A DNA stretch of 36,996 bases from Vallitaleaceae bacterium (GTDB lineage: Bacteria; Bacillota; Clostridia; Lachnospirales; Vallitaleaceae). The stretch spans positions 1 through 36,996 of the forward strand of contig JANQFZ010000045.1 in NCBI GenBank assembly GCA_028277605.1, in the 5' to 3' direction. The notes beneath the pieces were generated by a model that ran no database searches, was not told where the DNA came from, and saw only the letters and a list, made by a program, of their open reading frames with translations. Below, piece after piece: positions 15,373 through 24,308 of the stretch. A program made the translations under genes and the position numbers. Numbering within the stretch: the stretch's first letter is position 1; each line of letters opens with the position of its first letter.

Positions 15373-16314
15373 ATGCGTTATCTTTTAAGAAAAATGAGTT
15401 CCGTTATCATGACTTTGTTTTTAGTTACTGTCATTACTTTTATTGTTTTTGAAATCATACCAGGGGATCCTATAGCGGCTAAGCTAGGTATTGAGGCAGA
15501 TAAAGTTCAAATAGAAGCCCTAAGAAAAGAGCTTCAGTTAGACCAGCCTTTAATCGTTAGATATAAAGACTGGATAGGGAATGCTTTAAAGGGAGATTTA
15601 GGAATATCTATTAGATTTGATGAACCTGTTATAAATTTGATACAAATACGAATGATGGTAACATCAAGACTTGCGCTCATAGCTCTTGTCATTACCATTA
15701 TCATAGGTGTTCCTCTTAGTATTATAACAGCTAAATATGATAATAAAGGGATAGGCATTGGTACTTCAATATTCTCTCAGATAGGCATGGCATTGCCTTC
15801 TTTTTGGCTGGGAATTCTTATGACCTATCTATTTGGTTTAGTATTGAAGCAGTTTATTCCAGGAAGATATGTTCCAATGGAACAAAATTTCGTACAAGGA
15901 CTTAATTACTTACTTTACCCAGCCATAGCTATTGCTATTCCTAAAATAGCCGTTGTCGTAAGATACTTAAGAAATGCGATTATGGATCAGACCAATCAAG
16001 ATTATGTAAGAACTGCCTACTCAAAAGGTTTGAGAAGTCATCAAGTGATGGTGAGACACATCCTAAGGAATGCTCTAATCCCTGTTATCACGATTATGGG
16101 GATGATTATTGCTGATATATTAGGAGGAAGCCTGATTATTGAACAGGTATTTACGATTCCTGGTATTGGCAGACTGTTAATCATGGGTATATCTAATAGA
16201 GACTTTCCTCTTGTACAAGGCATGGTTATTTATATTGCATTGATAGTAATAGCCATCAATTTACTAGTAGATATTATGTATCACTTTATAGACCCAAGAA
16301 TCAAATTAAACTAA
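15373..16314 (+). CDS. Oligopeptide ABC transporter permease, OppB-like
   Basis: A 313-aa inner-membrane permease. The first helix (residues 8-27) is followed by the typical EIIPGDPIAAKLG and ELQLDQPLIVRYKDWI extracellular region, then five more helices. The EAA loop that contacts the ATPase reads QDYVRTAYSKGLRSHQVMVR, followed by HILRNALIPVIT. Full family length. It lies 163 bp after the binding-protein gene, across the stem-loop, and 14 bp before the second permease gene, so it is part of the same operon. Confidence 0.93.
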   Translation: MRYLLRKMSSVIMTLFLVTVITFIVFEIIPGDPIAAKLGIEADKVQIEALRKELQLDQPLIVRYKDWIGNALKGDLGISIRFDEPVINLIQIRMMVTSRLALIALVITIIIGVPLSIITAKYDNKGIGIGTSIFSQIGMALPSFWLGILMTYLFGLVLKQFIPGRYVPMEQNFVQGLNYLLYPAIAIAIPKIAVVVRYLRNAIMDQTNQDYVRTAYSKGLRSHQVMVRHILRNALIPVITIMGMIIADILGGSLIIEQVFTIPGIGRLLIMGISNRDFPLVQGMVIYIALIVIAINLLVDIMYHFIDPRIKLN

Positions 16315-16328
16315 CGGAAGGAAGCCGT

Positions 16329-17141
16329 ATGAAGAAAAGAAAGTATTCATTTAATTTTTATATTGGCATTGTCATTGTTGCCTTCTTACTAGGGATTGTG
16401 ATTGTCAGTTTTTTTTATACCCCATATACTGTTACCCAAATGAACATAGGAAAAAAATTCTTAAAACCTTGCTGGGAACATCTTTTAGGTACTGACCATT
16501 TTGGAAGGGATATTCTAAGTCGTATCATGATGGGTTCTCAAACCGCTTTTCAGGTTGGTCTAATCTCAATTGGAATAGGCTTGTTTTTTGGAATACTTAT
16601 TGGCAGCATTGCAGGTTATTATGGTGGTATTGTAGATGAGATTTTAATGCGTATTATGGATGCAGTAATTGCCTTTCCAGGCTTACTATTTGCTCTAATG
16701 TTTGTAGCTGTTTTGGGACAAGGTATTGTTAATACCATGATTGCCCTAGGCATTATGTCCATACCCCAATTTGCAAGAATTACAAGAAGCGGTTTTTTAC
16801 AGGTTAAACCCCTTAAGTATATTGATATGGCGAAGTCAATTGGAGTTTCTAATTTTAGAATTATGATGGTTCATATTCTCCCAAATGTTATTTCTCCATT
16901 GATTGTAGCTTGTTCCATGGGTTTTGCAAGCGCTGTTCTTGCAGAAGCTGGTCTAAGCTATTTAGGTTTAGGTGTTCAGCCCCCAAATCCCAGCTGGGGC
17001 AGAATGCTAAGCGAATCTCAAATGTACTTATTAAAAGCTCCTACTTATTCAATAGTACCAGGAATATTTATTACTCTATCTGTATTGGGTTTTAATCTTT
17101 TAGGGGATGGTATTAGTGCTATTAGAGATCCAAGAAAGTAA
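16329..17141 (+). CDS. Oligopeptide ABC transporter permease, OppC-like
   Basis: A 270-aa permease with an N-terminal helix (about 10-31). The family's LLGTDHFGRDILSRIMMGSQ segment follows, then five helices. The EAA loop reads KYIDMAKSIGVSNFRIMMVH, then ILPNVISPLIV. It ends in LLGDGISAIRDPRK, as most OppC/DppC proteins do. GGAAGG ribosome site. It pairs with the OppB-like protein to form the membrane channel and is followed after 10 bp by the first ATPase gene. Confidence 0.93.
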   Translation: MKKRKYSFNFYIGIVIVAFLLGIVIVSFFYTPYTVTQMNIGKKFLKPCWEHLLGTDHFGRDILSRIMMGSQTAFQVGLISIGIGLFFGILIGSIAGYYGGIVDEILMRIMDAVIAFPGLLFALMFVAVLGQGIVNTMIALGIMSIPQFARITRSGFLQVKPLKYIDMAKSIGVSNFRIMMVHILPNVISPLIVACSMGFASAVLAEAGLSYLGLGVQPPNPSWGRMLSESQMYLLKAPTYSIVPGIFITLSVLGFNLLGDGISAIRDPRK

Positions 17142-17151
17142 GGTGTTATTT

Positions 17152-18129
17152 ATGAATCAGCTTTTGGATGTAAAGGATTTATCTATTGCTTTTGAAACCA
17201 ATGAAGGTCTATTAAAAGCTGTATCAAATGTTTCTTTTCAACTACATGAGAATGCGATTTTAGGTATAGTTGGAGAATCTGGCTGTGGTAAAAGCATCAC
17301 AGCAATGTCACTAATCAATTTATTACCGTCTAATGCCATTGTTTCATCTAATCAAATGCTATTTAATGGCATGGATCTGAGGAGTATTGATAAGAATAAG
17401 CTATATGAAATAAGAGGAAAAGACATAGCTATTATTTTTCAAGAACCTATGACATCCTTAAACCCACTTATGAAGGTCGGACAACAGATAACCGAAATGA
17501 TACGCTTGCATGAAAACAGCACGTTAAAAGAAGCAAAACAAAAAACTCAATGGATGATGAAAAAAGTTGGTTTATCTAATGTAAAGAAGCTCTACCATAG
17601 TTATACCCATGAATTATCAGGTGGAATGCTACAAAGAGTCATGATAGCGATGGCAATGATCTGCCAGCCTAAAATACTAATTGCTGATGAACCAACAACT
17701 GCACTGGACGTAACTATACAAGCACAGATTTTAGAATTAATGAAACAGCTAAATAAAGAAAATCATACGTCCATTATTTTCATTTCTCACGACTTAGGCG
17801 TTATTAAAGAAATGTGTACAGAAGTTATGGTTATGTATCTCGGTTATTGTGTCGAAAAAGCAGATACATCTGTACTATTAAAGCATCCTGCTCATCCTTA
17901 TACCTATGGTCTCCTTCAGTCCATTCCCAATCCAAAAAAAGGAAAGAGCAGACTATATGCTATACCAGGGAGAATCCTCAAACTATCTGAACGTCCTAAA
18001 GGATGTCCATTTTGCACTCGATGTAAAAGAGCAACTGAAAAATGTAGAACACAACTGCCTGAACTTCAAGAAATAAGTACCAATCACTTTGTAAGATGCT
18101 TCTACCCTCTAGACCATCCTCAAAACTGA
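17152..18129 (+). CDS. Oligopeptide ABC transporter ATPase, OppD-like
   Basis: A 325-aa ATPase. The start is set at ATG 17152 (AAGGTG upstream), because the longer frame from 17107 would overlap the end of the OppC gene. Walker A is GESGCGKSI, the Q-loop is [13 protein letters not shown], the signature is [15 protein letters not shown], Walker B is [12 protein letters not shown], and the switch His lies in FISHDLG. The C-terminal oligo_HPY region carries CPFCTRC and further Cys residues; some OppD/DppD homologues hold an iron-sulfur cluster there. It forms a heterodimer with the next gene product. Confidence 0.92.
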   Translation: MNQLLDVKDLSIAFETNEGLLKAVSNVSFQLHENAILGIVGESGCGKSITAMSLINLLPSNAIVSSNQMLFNGMDLRSIDKNKLYEIRGKDIAIIFQEPMTSLNPLMKVGQQITEMIRLHENSTLKEAKQKTQWMMKKVGLSNVKKLYHSYTHELSGGMLQRVMIAMAMICQPKILIADEPTTALDVTIQAQILELMKQLNKENHTSIIFISHDLGVIKEMCTEVMVMYLGYCVEKADTSVLLKHPAHPYTYGLLQSIPNPKKGKSRLYAIPGRILKLSERPKGCPFCTRCKRATEKCRTQLPELQEISTNHFVRCFYPLDHPQN

Positions 18130-18145
18130 TGAAAGGTAATTAATA

Positions 18146-19117
18146 ATGGAAAAGGAAATTTTATTAGAAGTTAAGGATCTGAAAAAAGTATTTAAAACCC
18201 CTAAAAGTAAGCTTTTTGAAAAACAAAGCGGTGTGAGAGCTATCCATGAGGTTTCTTTCAAAATATACAAAGGGGAAACCTTTGGATTAGTAGGAGAATC
18301 AGGTTGTGGTAAATCGACACTAGGTAATATTATTGGTGGCTTGATACCGCCCTCTGAAGGTATAATAACCTTTGAAAATAAGAGTATTAGTACACTGGAT
18401 AAGAAAGAGGCAAAAAGTCTATCTAGGAATATCCAAATGATATTTCAAGACCCATACAGCTGTTTAAATCCAAGAAAGAAAATTGGCTGGATATTGGAAG
18501 AACCCTTAAGAGTTCATCATATAGGAACAAAAAAAGAATTGCGCCGCACCGTCTACGAGATGCTCCATGAGGTCGGATTTGACAAAAGCTACTATAATAG
18601 ATATCCCCATGAATTATCTGGAGGTCAAAGGCAGAGAATTGGTATCGTTTGCTCACTTATGTTACACCCTAAACTAATTATAGCTGATGAGCCAGTATCT
18701 GCACTGGATGTTTCTGTCCAAGCGACGATTCTAAATCTATTAAAAGACCTTCAAGAAAAGTATCAGCTTACCTATCTATTTATTTCTCATGATCTTAATG
18801 TTGTCGAATATATGAGTGATAGAATTGGGGTTATGTATCTTGGGCAGCTGGTTGAATTAGGCAGAGTAGAAGACCTGTATAACAATCCCTTGCATCCCTA
18901 CACTAGATCCTTAATATCAGCAGTTCCAAATGTCTATGATGATAAGTATAAAAACAAAACAAGTTTAAAAGGTGAGGTGCCGAATGCCATGCACCCTCCT
19001 GCAGGGTGTCCCTTATGTACAAGATGTCCTGAATGTATGAATCAATGTAAAACAATCCAGCCGCCATTAATAGAAATAGAACATGAGCATTATGTAAGAT
19101 GTCACAAGTATTTATAA
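18146..19117 (+). CDS. Oligopeptide ABC transporter ATPase, OppF-like
   Basis: A 323-aa second ATPase, 16 bp after the OppD-like gene. Walker A is [17 protein letters not shown], the Q-loop is MIFQDPYSCLNPRKKIGWIL, the signature is LSGGQRQRIGIVCSLM, Walker B is LIIADEPVSALDVSVQA, and the H-loop is FISHDLNVVEYM. The C-terminus again carries Cys pairs (CPLCTRCPECMNQC). Last gene of the transporter operon; I see no strong terminator after it. Confidence 0.92.
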   Translation: MEKEILLEVKDLKKVFKTPKSKLFEKQSGVRAIHEVSFKIYKGETFGLVGESGCGKSTLGNIIGGLIPPSEGIITFENKSISTLDKKEAKSLSRNIQMIFQDPYSCLNPRKKIGWILEEPLRVHHIGTKKELRRTVYEMLHEVGFDKSYYNRYPHELSGGQRQRIGIVCSLMLHPKLIIADEPVSALDVSVQATILNLLKDLQEKYQLTYLFISHDLNVVEYMSDRIGVMYLGQLVELGRVEDLYNNPLHPYTRSLISAVPNVYDDKYKNKTSLKGEVPNAMHPPAGCPLCTRCPECMNQCKTIQPPLIEIEHEHYVRCHKYL

Positions 19118-19215
19118 ATTGTTTGTAGTCTTAACTGGATTTATTGGTTATTGGTTGGGAATTAATTACATCTTACTATGTTGACGGTCAATTTTTTTTG
19201 AAAGGAGCTAACCCT

Positions 19216-20034
19216 ATGAAAATAGGTATTATTTCTGATATACATATTGATAAAAGCTATAAAGAAACCGATTTAGTTGAGGATCGATTAATAGAAGTTG
19301 TTAATGATAAGGCATTAAATATTCTTATTATAGCTGGTGACATTTCTAATGACTATGAACTATCACTAATGACTTTAGATAGAATAGAGATAGAAACGGA
19401 GTGTACTTGTTTATTTGTTCCCGGTAATCATGATCTATGGAACAAGCATCATCCAGATATTATTCATACACAATGGATTTACGAAAAGATATATGCACAT
19501 AAAAGCTGTTTATGTGACAAACCCTATGAACTAGGTAATGATTATGTTATTATCGGTGATACTGGATGGTATGATTTTAGTTTTGGGAACAATCAATATG
19601 CCTATGAGGATTACTTAGTTGGCTACTACAAGGAACGTCAGTGGCAGGACAAAAAGTATATCAATTGGAATGTGTCTGATGTGGAAAAGTGTAAGGAAAT
19701 ATATGGACGTTTAACAAAACAAATCGATCGATATAAAGATAAGAAAATCATCTTAGTAACACATATGATTCTTCACCCATACTTCCTCGTGCCTTTGCCT
19801 AATGAGACTTGGAACTATTTCAATGCTTTTCTTGGAACTGCCAATTATAAACCATTGTTAAAGAGCCCTGTACAGTATGTTATCATGGGTCATGTTCATT
19901 ATAGAAAAAACTTAGAAGAAAATAACATTAAATATCTATGTCGGTGCTTAAACTATAGAAAACAATGGTCAGAAGATAATGCAAAGAAGCAAATTGAAGA
20001 AACATTAGCTGTACTAGAAATAGAAACTAATTAA
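19216..20034 (+). CDS. Calcineurin-like metallophosphoesterase
   Basis: A 272-aa predicted cytoplasmic phosphoesterase. ATG 19216 is preferred because GAAAGGAGC precedes it; the frame from 19144 has no such site. All metal motifs are present in order: GIISDIHID (Asp8, His10), IIAGDIS, VPGNHDLW, VTHMILHP and MGHVHYRKN. The aromatic-rich middle (GWYDFSFGNNQYAYEDYLVG) is typical of the short YkuE-like or Icc-like group of clostridia. Substrate unknown. It lies 98 bp after the transporter operon and may be read through from it. Confidence 0.88.
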   Translation: MKIGIISDIHIDKSYKETDLVEDRLIEVVNDKALNILIIAGDISNDYELSLMTLDRIEIETECTCLFVPGNHDLWNKHHPDIIHTQWIYEKIYAHKSCLCDKPYELGNDYVIIGDTGWYDFSFGNNQYAYEDYLVGYYKERQWQDKKYINWNVSDVEKCKEIYGRLTKQIDRYKDKKIILVTHMILHPYFLVPLPNETWNYFNAFLGTANYKPLLKSPVQYVIMGHVHYRKNLEENNIKYLCRCLNYRKQWSEDNAKKQIEETLAVLEIETN

Positions 20035-20228
20035 ATATACGATTAGTTACTAATAAAACTGTAATTGGAGAGTACTGATGTAATTAAAACTAAACCTTTT
20101 TACCAATAGACAAACTATATAGAATGACAAGAAAACAAAAAAGGTCTTTTTCTATATATTGTATAAAACGTGTAATAGTGAGAAAGTATAATTTATATAT
20201 AATTAAATATTTAATCAAAATTAGTAGT

Positions 20229-20427
20229 TAAAACGTTTTACATGTTTGGTTTGTTTATTGCATACTATGTATTGTATTTTAGGATATAATAATAGTGTTT
20301 TAAATATAATATAGAATAATTGCCTTAATATAGTAATAAGTAATAAATTTTGCAATAAAGTGCTTTTTATATAATTTGATGAAATTTAACCGCTTCATCT
20401 TGAAATATTTCACACATATGATAAAAT
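20229..20427 (+). promoter_or_regulatory. Promoter region of the amylase gene with upstream palindrome
   Basis: The 513-bp gap before the amylase gene holds no gene. A good sigma-A pair is TTGAAA (20400-20405), 16 bases, TAAAAT (20422-20427). A 12-bp perfect palindrome TAAAACGTTTTA (20229-20240) with a central CG resembles LacI-family operators; it is only a partial match to the CcpA cre consensus. A second TATAAT lies at 20285-20290. A leader hairpin TTTCC..GGAAA lies near 20441-20457, and a tiny frame (MSRQY) with its own GAAAGGA site lies at 20477. Confidence 0.4.
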
Positions 20428-20547
20428 ATAGGCAAGTAAGGGTTTCCGATAAGGAAAATTTAGAAAGGATGTGAAGATGAGCAGGCAATATTAAAATTCA
20501 TCGGTAAACTTTTACAATTTAATAAGGAAGAAGAGGGGTAATTAATA

Positions 20548-21864
20548 ATGAAAAAGAGAAAATTAGCACTTGTACTTTGTTTGGTAACTATTCTTTCAAT
20601 AACACTATTTGGACAATCAGCAACAACAGCGGCTAGTCTTCCTAGTAAGGTTGAAGATGGAGCTATGTTCCATGCTTATAACTGGCGTTTTAATGACATT
20701 AAAAACAATCTATCAACCATCGCTAATGCAGGTTTTAATTCCATTCAAGTATCACCCGTTCAAGGTACTAAAAATAGTTCTTCACAATGGTGGATACTTT
20801 ATCAACCTTGTAACTATGAAATAGGGAATGCGCAATTAGGTTCTTATAATGATTTTAAATCCTTATGCAGTACGGCAGACCAATATGGTATTAAAATTAT
20901 CGTTGACGTTGTATTAAATCACGTTGCTGACAATGGTAATGATGGTCAATGGGATAGTGCTGTAGCAGATTTTTTAAAGAAGCATGAACTATATCATAAC
21001 CAAGGATCTTGTACTAATTATCAAAATCGCTGGGCATTAACACAGTGTAATCTTGGTAATCTACCTGATTTAGCAACACAAAGAACGGATGTTCAAAATT
21101 GGCATATCAATTTCCTAAACGATTGTGTTAGTGCTGGAGCAGATGGCTTCCGCTTTGATGCAGCAAAGCATATTGAGACCAATCGCGGAGAAGACTATGG
21201 AAAATCTTGGTCAGGTAATTATTGGGATAGAGTATTAGGTGGTATTAATAACAAAAACAGCCTATATCTTTTTGGAGAAGTATTACCAGATGTATCTGAT
21301 AATGATGAAGTCTATAGACAATACTTTGACATAACCGCACATGGTTATGGACAATCCTTAAGAAATGCTGTTAATAATAATAATCTTTATGGCTTATTGA
21401 ATATTAACCATGGCGATCATAGCATAGCTCCATCCGAAGCACTAGCTTACGTTGAAAACCATGATGATTATGAGCATGGTGCATCAACAAGCTTCTCCGA
21501 GTGGGGGAGAAAGATGGCGTACTCTATTATTGCAGCTAGAGATGACTTAGCTGTAAGATACTTTGCTAGACCTTATGATAACTTATGGAAAAACACGGAT
21601 ATAAAAGAAGTCAATAAGTTTAGAAATGCTATGGTTGGACAAGGCGAATACCTAAGATGGACAAGATCTCAAACGATGCTTATTGAAAGAGGAAGTAAAG
21701 GTATGGTTATAGTCAATATTGGAGGAAGTACTTATATTGATTCTGCAACCAATTTATCCAGTGGTTCTTATTCTAACAGAGCATCAGGAAGCTGTACTTT
21801 AAATGTATCAGGTGGCAGAATTAAAGGCAATATCCCCGGCGGAAGCGTTGTCGTACTCTATTAA
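20548..21864 (+). CDS. Secreted alpha-amylase (GH13)
   Basis: A 438-aa extracellular starch-degrading enzyme. A signal peptide (about 1-29, positive MKKRK, hydrophobic core, cleavage after TTAA) is followed by a GH13 barrel close to Bacillus subtilis AmyE (subfamily 28 type): FHAYNWRFNDIKNNL, DVVLNHVADN (region I), and GADGFRFDAAKHIE with nucleophile Asp204. LFGEVLPD holds the acid/base Glu244, and YVENHDD the transition-state Asp306. The C-terminal beta domain ends in NIPGGSVVVLY; no starch-binding module follows, so the enzyme is shorter than AmyE. An ENHD replaces the usual ESHD. Strong GAGGGG site. It is expressed alone between its own promoter and terminator. Confidence 0.93.
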   Translation: MKKRKLALVLCLVTILSITLFGQSATTAASLPSKVEDGAMFHAYNWRFNDIKNNLSTIANAGFNSIQVSPVQGTKNSSSQWWILYQPCNYEIGNAQLGSYNDFKSLCSTADQYGIKIIVDVVLNHVADNGNDGQWDSAVADFLKKHELYHNQGSCTNYQNRWALTQCNLGNLPDLATQRTDVQNWHINFLNDCVSAGADGFRFDAAKHIETNRGEDYGKSWSGNYWDRVLGGINNKNSLYLFGEVLPDVSDNDEVYRQYFDITAHGYGQSLRNAVNNNNLYGLLNINHGDHSIAPSEALAYVENHDDYEHGASTSFSEWGRKMAYSIIAARDDLAVRYFARPYDNLWKNTDIKEVNKFRNAMVGQGEYLRWTRSQTMLIERGSKGMVIVNIGGSTYIDSATNLSSGSYSNRASGSCTLNVSGGRIKGNIPGGSVVVLY

Positions 21865-21947
21865 TTAAAGTAAAGCCATAATAAAACTTGAATATACATA
21901 AATACAATTGACATCTTGATTTGTATTTCTACTCATAGATAATAATC

Positions 21948-21987
21948 AATATCTCATAACAGCAGTACTGTTGTTATGAGATATTTT
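21948..21987 (+). terminator. Strong terminator after the amylase gene
   Basis: A 19-bp near-perfect palindromic stem (21948-21985; ATCTCATAACAGCAGT pairs with ACTGTTGTTATGAGAT, one G-U) followed by TTTT. The rest of the gap to 22317 holds a promoter but no gene. Confidence 0.7.
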
Positions 21988-22128
21988 ATTGTAATTTTAA
22001 TTAAAGTTATTAATACTGTATACTAAACGGATAGAAAAATAGTACATGAATTAAATAAAATTTACCATTTCTTATGACTAAAGACTACAGATATCTACGT
22101 TTAAACCATTAGGTATTATATACAGCAT

Positions 22129-22157
22129 TTGAAAGTCTTTAACTTTTTTGGTATTAT
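22129..22157 (+). promoter_or_regulatory. Probable promoter of the topoisomerase pair
   Basis: TTGAAA (22129-22134), exactly 17 bases, TATTAT (22152-22157). This leaves a leader of about 155 bases before the TTG start. Confidence 0.5.
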
Positions 22158-22317
22158 TTTATGGTGTTTTATATTTAACTATGAATTACTGGGTCAATAG
22201 GGAATTATTTTTATCAAACATATAGTATATTGAATAGCCTAAAATAAGCACAATAAGATTATGTTTTAGTGATAAAGGTCATAGTCTTAAGTTTAGATTT
22301 GAAAGGAGCATACGACA

Positions 22318-24294
22318 TTGTCTAGAGCATACACAGGTAAAAACATAAAAGTTTTAGAGGGTTTAGAGCCGGTAAGACTAAGACCAGGTATGTATATCGG
22401 AAATACAGGTTCTAGAGGATTACATCACTTAATATGGGAAATATTAGATAATAGTATGGATGAACACTTAGCTGGTGTTTGTGACCAGATTATAATAACG
22501 CTTAACGAGGATGGTTCTATTAGTATAGAAGATAATGGAAGTGGTATACCAGTTGACCTTCATGATAATACAAAGGATTATCCAGAATCAGAGTATCCAC
22601 AAGGCATCGTGACTGAGAGAATTATTTTCACTGTGTTACATGCAGGTGGAAAATTTGATAAAGATACTTATAGCTACTCTGGAGGATTACATGGTGTTGG
22701 AGCATCTGTTGTTAATGCACTATCCTCAAAGCTTACCGTTGAAATCTATAGAGGCGGAAAAATCTATATCGATACATATCATAATGGTGGTATTCCAGCG
22801 ACACAGCTTACTAATGGTGCCTTAATACCTCTTAAAAACACAAAAAAAAGAGGGACTAAGGTTACTTTTTTGCCTGATCCTGAAATCTTTGATACAGTGC
22901 AATTCAAACCACAGATTATAAAAAAGCGTCTACAAGAAATGGCGTTTCTAAATAAAGGATTAACGCTGACTTTTAAAGATTATACACTAGAAAAACCTGA
23001 AGAGATTGTTTTTCATGAAGAGGAAGGACTTTTAGGCTTCATAAAAGAAATCAATAAGAATAAAAATCCCCTGCACGATGAGATCGTTTACTATACGGAT
23101 AAGCAAGATGGAGTAGAAGCTGAAATAGCTTTTCAATTCACTAATGAGTTCGCAGAAAACATATATTCTTTCTGTAATAATATCAATACACAAGAAGAAG
23201 GTATGCATGTCTCAGGCTTTAAGCTGGCATTAACACGAATTATTAATAAATATGCCAAAGAGCTTTCTATATTTAAGGAAAAAGGAACATTAGATGGCAA
23301 GGATGTTAGAAATGGTTTAACAGGTATCCTATCAGTAAAGGTTCCAGACCCCCAATTTGAAGGACAAACCAAAACTAAGTTGGGGAATACAGAGGTTAAA
23401 GGTATCCTATCAGATATGACCTATACCCACTTAGAACAATACTTTGATAGGAGTATCGACACGGTCACAAAAATCGTAGAAAGTGCTGTGCGTTCTTACA
23501 CCATAAGAAAAACAGAAGCAAAAGCAAGAAATCGTTTATTAAAAAATGCAACTAAGATGACAACTAATGGTAAGCTTGCTTCTTGTAAGCTTTCACTTAA
23601 TGAAAAAAAAGGTATTCTTACAGAGCTGTTTTTAGTAGAGGGAGATTCGGCTGGCGGTTCTGCTAAGCAGGGACGAGATCGAAGATACCAAGCTATTTTA
23701 CCACTCAAAGGAAAAGTGCTCAATACGGAGCGCAGTAAAATAGGTAAAATACTTGAAAACAAAGAGATCGTATCCATTATTAATGCTTTAGGGACAGGCT
23801 TTGGAGAGGGTTTATTTGGAGAAGGAACTAGCGAAGATTTTAAACTAGATAAATTAAAATACGATAAAATCATTATCATGACTGACGGCGATGTGGATGG
23901 TTCTCATATTCGAACGCTTTTACTCACATTTTTTTATAAGCATATGCCAGACCTTATCATCAATGGAAAAATATATGTAGCTATGCCGCCATTGTATAAA
24001 ATCAAGACATCAAGAACCATCACTTATGCTTACAATGATAAGCAGCTTGAAAAAACCCTTAAGCAGAAAAAATCTAAGAATATCGAGATCCAAAGATATA
24101 AAGGTCTTGGAGAAATGAATGCCGATCAATTATGGGATACCACTATGAATCCAGAAACACGAACTCTAAAACAAGTACAGATAGAAGAGATGATTACTGC
24201 TGAAGAAACGACCACCATTTTGATGGGGGAAAAGGTACCACCAAGAAGGGCATTTATTGAATCAGAAGCTGAGCATGCCAATATTGACTCGTGA
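22318..24294 (+). CDS. parE: Type II topoisomerase subunit B (ParE/GyrB family)
   Basis: A 658-aa ATPase subunit. It starts at TTG 22318 behind GAAAGGAGC; the protein begins SRAYTGKNIKVLEGLEPVRL. The GHKL ATPase domain shows EILDNSMDEHLAG, DNGSGIPVD and the ATP lid GGLHGVGASVVNALS. The transducer has the QTKTKLGNTEV switch lysine. TOPRIM motifs are LVEGDSAGGSAKQGRDR and MTDGDVDGSHIRTLLLTFFY. The C-terminus carries QRYKGLGEMNADQLWDTTM. The length and the lack of an insert fit ParE or Firmicutes GyrB. It is named parE because the pair stands alone, away from dnaA/recF genes, and its partner lacks a GyrA box; a second gyrase-like enzyme cannot be excluded. Confidence 0.8.
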   Translation: MSRAYTGKNIKVLEGLEPVRLRPGMYIGNTGSRGLHHLIWEILDNSMDEHLAGVCDQIIITLNEDGSISIEDNGSGIPVDLHDNTKDYPESEYPQGIVTERIIFTVLHAGGKFDKDTYSYSGGLHGVGASVVNALSSKLTVEIYRGGKIYIDTYHNGGIPATQLTNGALIPLKNTKKRGTKVTFLPDPEIFDTVQFKPQIIKKRLQEMAFLNKGLTLTFKDYTLEKPEEIVFHEEEGLLGFIKEINKNKNPLHDEIVYYTDKQDGVEAEIAFQFTNEFAENIYSFCNNINTQEEGMHVSGFKLALTRIINKYAKELSIFKEKGTLDGKDVRNGLTGILSVKVPDPQFEGQTKTKLGNTEVKGILSDMTYTHLEQYFDRSIDTVTKIVESAVRSYTIRKTEAKARNRLLKNATKMTTNGKLASCKLSLNEKKGILTELFLVEGDSAGGSAKQGRDRRYQAILPLKGKVLNTERSKIGKILENKEIVSIINALGTGFGEGLFGEGTSEDFKLDKLKYDKIIIMTDGDVDGSHIRTLLLTFFYKHMPDLIINGKIYVAMPPLYKIKTSRTITYAYNDKQLEKTLKQKKSKNIEIQRYKGLGEMNADQLWDTTMNPETRTLKQVQIEEMITAEETTTILMGEKVPPRRAFIESEAEHANIDS

Positions 24295-24308
24295 AAGGGG
24301 AGCATAAA

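Noticed and set aside
17107..17151. Upstream start for the OppD-like ATPase
   Set aside because: It would overlap the OppC gene and lacks a ribosome site; the ATG at 17152 has AAGGTG and the usual N-terminus.
19165..19200. Terminator-like TTGACGGTCAA followed by T8 before the phosphoesterase gene
   Set aside because: The palindrome leaves a one-base loop and only a 5-bp stem, too weak to call.
23496..23879. 127-codon minus-strand ORF inside the topoisomerase B gene
   Set aside because: Antisense shadow of conserved TOPRIM coding sequence.
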